Shown: positions 62,074 to 64,000 of the stretch, in pieces
Position numbering within the stretch: position 1 is the first letter of the stretch
Layout of the letters: every line of letters begins with the position of its first letter
Source of the DNA: JAAFHB01 sp963675995
GTDB taxonomy: Bacteria; Bacteroidota; Bacteroidia; Bacteroidales; Prolixibacteraceae
Direction: 5' to 3'
Length of the DNA stretch: 64,000 nucleotides
NCBI GenBank assembly: GCA_963675995.2
Contig: CAXXIY010000003.1
Span: 186,001-250,000 of the forward strand
Translations under genes and position numbers: made by a program
The notes under the pieces: model-generated
Database searches by the model: none
What the model was told of the DNA's origin: nothing
What the model saw: only the letters and a program-made list of their open reading frames with translations

Positions 62074-63342
62074 ATGAAAGTAGATGTATTGCTTGGTCTT
62101 CAGTGGGGAGACGAAGGAAAAGGGAAAGTTGTGGATGTACTGACTCCAAATTATGACGTAATAACCCGATTCCAGGGGGGACCTAATGCAGGTCACACAC
62201 TGGAATTCAATAATATAAAACATGTTTTACATACCATCCCTTCAGGTATTTTCAGAGATGATAAGATAAATATTATCGGGAATGGCGTTGTTATCGATCC
62301 ATCTATTTTTAAAAAAGAGATCGACTCATTGCTCAAACTGGGTTTTGATCTGGAGAAGACCCTGTTTATTTCGAAAAAAGCGCACCTGATACTTCCAACT
62401 CACCGGTTACTAGACGCAGCTTCGGAAGCGGCAAAAGGGGATGCCAAGATTGGTTCTACACTCAAAGGTATAGGTCCTGCTTATCGCGATAAAATTGGTC
62501 GCGATGGGTTGAGGGTTGGTGACATTCTTTGCAATTTCGATGAAAAATATAAGGAACGTGTAAAGCAACACACCGACCTGTTGAGTAATTACTATCATTT
62601 CGATTATGAAGCAGCACTTAGTGACTATGAAAAAACCTGGTTCGAAGGAATTAAAACGATTCGCCAATTTCAATTAATTGACAGTGAAAACTTTATAAAT
62701 AAGCAGATTAGCTCCGGAAAATCGGTTATCGCAGAAGGGGCACAGGGAACAATGCTCGATATCGATTTCGGCTCTTACCCGTTTGTGACCTCTTCGAACA
62801 CTATAACTGCCGGTGCTTGTACAGGCTTGGGAATTGCTCCCAACAAAATTGGTAAAGTATTTGGGATCTTTAAAGCTTACTGCACACGAGTTGGAAGTGG
62901 TCCTTTTCCAACTGAACTAAATGATGTTACCGGACAAAAGCTAAGAGATGTGGGACATGAATATGGTTCTACAACAGGTCGTCCGCGTCGTTGTGGCTGG
63001 CTTGATCTGGTTGCATTGAAATATGCCATCATGATTGATGGAGTGACTGAGTTAATTATGATGAAAGCCGATGTTCTTGACGATTTTGATACCATTGAGG
63101 TTTGTACAAAATATAAAATTGACGGGCAACTTACCGAAGATTTCCCTTATGAACTGGATGAAAATGTTGTTCCGGTGTTTGAATCTTTACCCGGTTGGAA
63201 AAAACCGCTTACCGGAGTGACCAGTGAAAGCAATTTTCCAAAGGAGTTAACCAATTACATCGAATTCCTCGAAGCAAAACTTCAGGTCCCAATTTCGATT
63301 GTTTCAGTCGGTCCCGACAGATCACAAACTATTAAAAGGTAG
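62074..63342 (+). CDS. purA: Adenylosuccinate synthetase
   Basis: This 422-residue enzyme has the GTP/IMP-binding QWGDEGKGKVVD near the start, RFQGGPNAGHTL, and GIGPAYRDKIGRDGLR. The C-terminal half has EGAQGTMLDIDFGSYPFVTSS and STTGRPRRCGWLDL. It makes adenylosuccinate from IMP and aspartate. It carries its own promoter and a strong terminator. Confidence 0.98.
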   Translation: MKVDVLLGLQWGDEGKGKVVDVLTPNYDVITRFQGGPNAGHTLEFNNIKHVLHTIPSGIFRDDKINIIGNGVVIDPSIFKKEIDSLLKLGFDLEKTLFISKKAHLILPTHRLLDAASEAAKGDAKIGSTLKGIGPAYRDKIGRDGLRVGDILCNFDEKYKERVKQHTDLLSNYYHFDYEAALSDYEKTWFEGIKTIRQFQLIDSENFINKQISSGKSVIAEGAQGTMLDIDFGSYPFVTSSNTITAGACTGLGIAPNKIGKVFGIFKAYCTRVGSGPFPTELNDVTGQKLRDVGHEYGSTTGRPRRCGWLDLVALKYAIMIDGVTELIMMKADVLDDFDTIEVCTKYKIDGQLTEDFPYELDENVVPVFESLPGWKKPLTGVTSESNFPKELTNYIEFLEAKLQVPISIVSVGPDRSQTIKR

Positions 63343-63366
63343 TTGAAGTTTATAATTCCAACCTCT

Positions 63367-63400
63367 AAGAATCCCGGAACTTCACCGGGATTCTTTTTTT
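63367..63400 (+). terminator. Terminator of purA
   Basis: A perfect 11-bp stem, AAGAATCCCGG (63367-63377) with CCGGGATTCTT (63385-63395), is followed by a T-run. Confidence 0.95.
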
Positions 63401-63496
63401 GCTTCAAATTGATTACCTTTATTGTGACCTTTGTACAAAACAATGATCACAAAGATGGAGCTTAAAATTTATTCAGGATTATTAAATACTAGAACG

Positions 63497-64000
63497 ATGA
63501 TGACAAATATCTCCTCTGAAACATTAGGTTTGTATACCGATTTCTACGAGCTGTCGATGGCTCAGGGCTATTTACTTGCCGGCAAAAAAGAGGAACAAAC
63601 GGTCTTCGATTATTTTTACAGAACAAATCCTTTCGAAGGTGGATTTCTCGTTTTTGCAGGGCTGTCAGATTTGCTTCATTCGTTATCAAACTTCAGATAT
63701 TCCGACGAACACATTCAATATCTTAAAGAACAAGGATTTAATTCCGATTTTCTTCATTATATGAAAGATTTTCGCTTTAACGGAACTATTTATTCGGTAC
63801 GTGAAGGTGAAATTGTGTTTCCCAACGAACCCCTTCTTCGGATTGAAGGGAATATTATTGAAGCGCAACTTATTGAAACCATGCTTCTGAATATTCTTAA
63901 TTTTCAATCGTTGATTGCAACGAAAGCTTTCCGGATAAAACTGGTTAGCGGAGAGAAGTCTTTTGCAGACTTCGGACTCAGACGTGCTCACGGAGCAGGT
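63497..64000 (+). CDS. pncB: Nicotinate phosphoribosyltransferase (3' partial)
   Basis: The first 168 codons are visible. They start ATG ATG ACA (63497 or 63500), and the frame stays open to the window end. Family motifs are LYTDFYELSMAQGYL, DYFYRTNPFEGGF, LVFAGLSDLL, EPLLRIEGNIIEAQLIETMLLN and FGLRRAHGAG. It converts nicotinate to NaMN in NAD salvage. The gene continues beyond the window. Confidence 0.93.
   Translation, partial: MMTNISSETLGLYTDFYELSMAQGYLLAGKKEEQTVFDYFYRTNPFEGGFLVFAGLSDLLHSLSNFRYSDEHIQYLKEQGFNSDFLHYMKDFRFNGTIYSVREGEIVFPNEPLLRIEGNIIEAQLIETMLLNILNFQSLIATKAFRIKLVSGEKSFADFGLRRAHGAG

Noticed and set aside
61687..62223. 178-codon minus-strand frame
   Set aside because: It overlaps the Fur-like gene, a terminator and the purA start in antisense, with no domain.
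1..64000. CRISPR array, tRNA, rRNA or prophage
   Set aside because: No regularly spaced repeat with unique spacers, no cloverleaf or CCA-ended gap sequence, and no phage structural genes were seen.

Overview
The window is a stretch of a Bacteroidota chromosome. Evidence for this is the recurring TAnnTTTG minus-7 promoter element, gliding-type genes (gldD and a gldF-gldG fusion), the lpxB-surE and Fur-like-purA neighbourhoods, and core genes of Bacteroidota type (rng, a 30-residue basic protein, HU, mutY, ssb). Gene content fits the Bacteroidales/Marinilabiliales side of the phylum, but no rRNA is present and I would not name a genus.

Layout. 1-8.7 kb: the tail of a DUF2867 oxidoreductase, a CPBP protease with a NatAB-like ABC exporter, a decayed alpha/beta hydrolase, NhaD, Ppx/GppA and a sigma-54-type response regulator. 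8.7-10.8 kb: no protein gene, but two tandem copies of a roughly 550-nt RNA gene, each with its own promoter and terminator. 10.8-21.9 kb: a carbohydrate island with a large secreted glycosidase-like protein and a secreted sialate-O-acetylesterase-type protein on the plus strand, flanking a six-gene minus-strand set (creatininase family, MFS, GH88-like, TIM-barrel isomerase, Gfo/Idh/MocA, SDR). 22-28.5 kb: mixed accessory and housekeeping genes, including a catalytically dead tyrosine-recombinase-like protein beside endonuclease IV. 29-32.2 kb: typA and an acetyl-xylan-esterase-like protein, converging on a shared terminator. 32.6-36.8 kb: a lipoprotein, PadR, PspC, DUF4252-like and signal peptidase I run behind a palindrome that overlaps the promoter. 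37.3-64 kb: mostly core genes (smpB, miaA, map, dsbD, rng, hup, mutY, ssb, gldD, PPTase, zwf, pgl, dnaQ-like, dnaN, gldFG, lpxB, surE, rsh, fur-like, purA, partial pncB).

The most interesting signal is the tandem RNA pair at 9.15-10.78 kb. The promoters and terminators are conserved, the copies differ by frame-breaking indels, and several hairpins carry compensatory base changes with GNRA-type loops. This argues for a large structured non-coding RNA; I cannot match it to a family I know. Secondary signals are the PadR palindrome containing the -33 element, a hairpin-plus-leader element placed directly before the start codons of three unrelated genes, and a 5 x 21 bp tandem array.

Limits: function calls rest on motifs read by eye. 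No database search, covariance model or folding calculation was run, and identity figures are hand counts.
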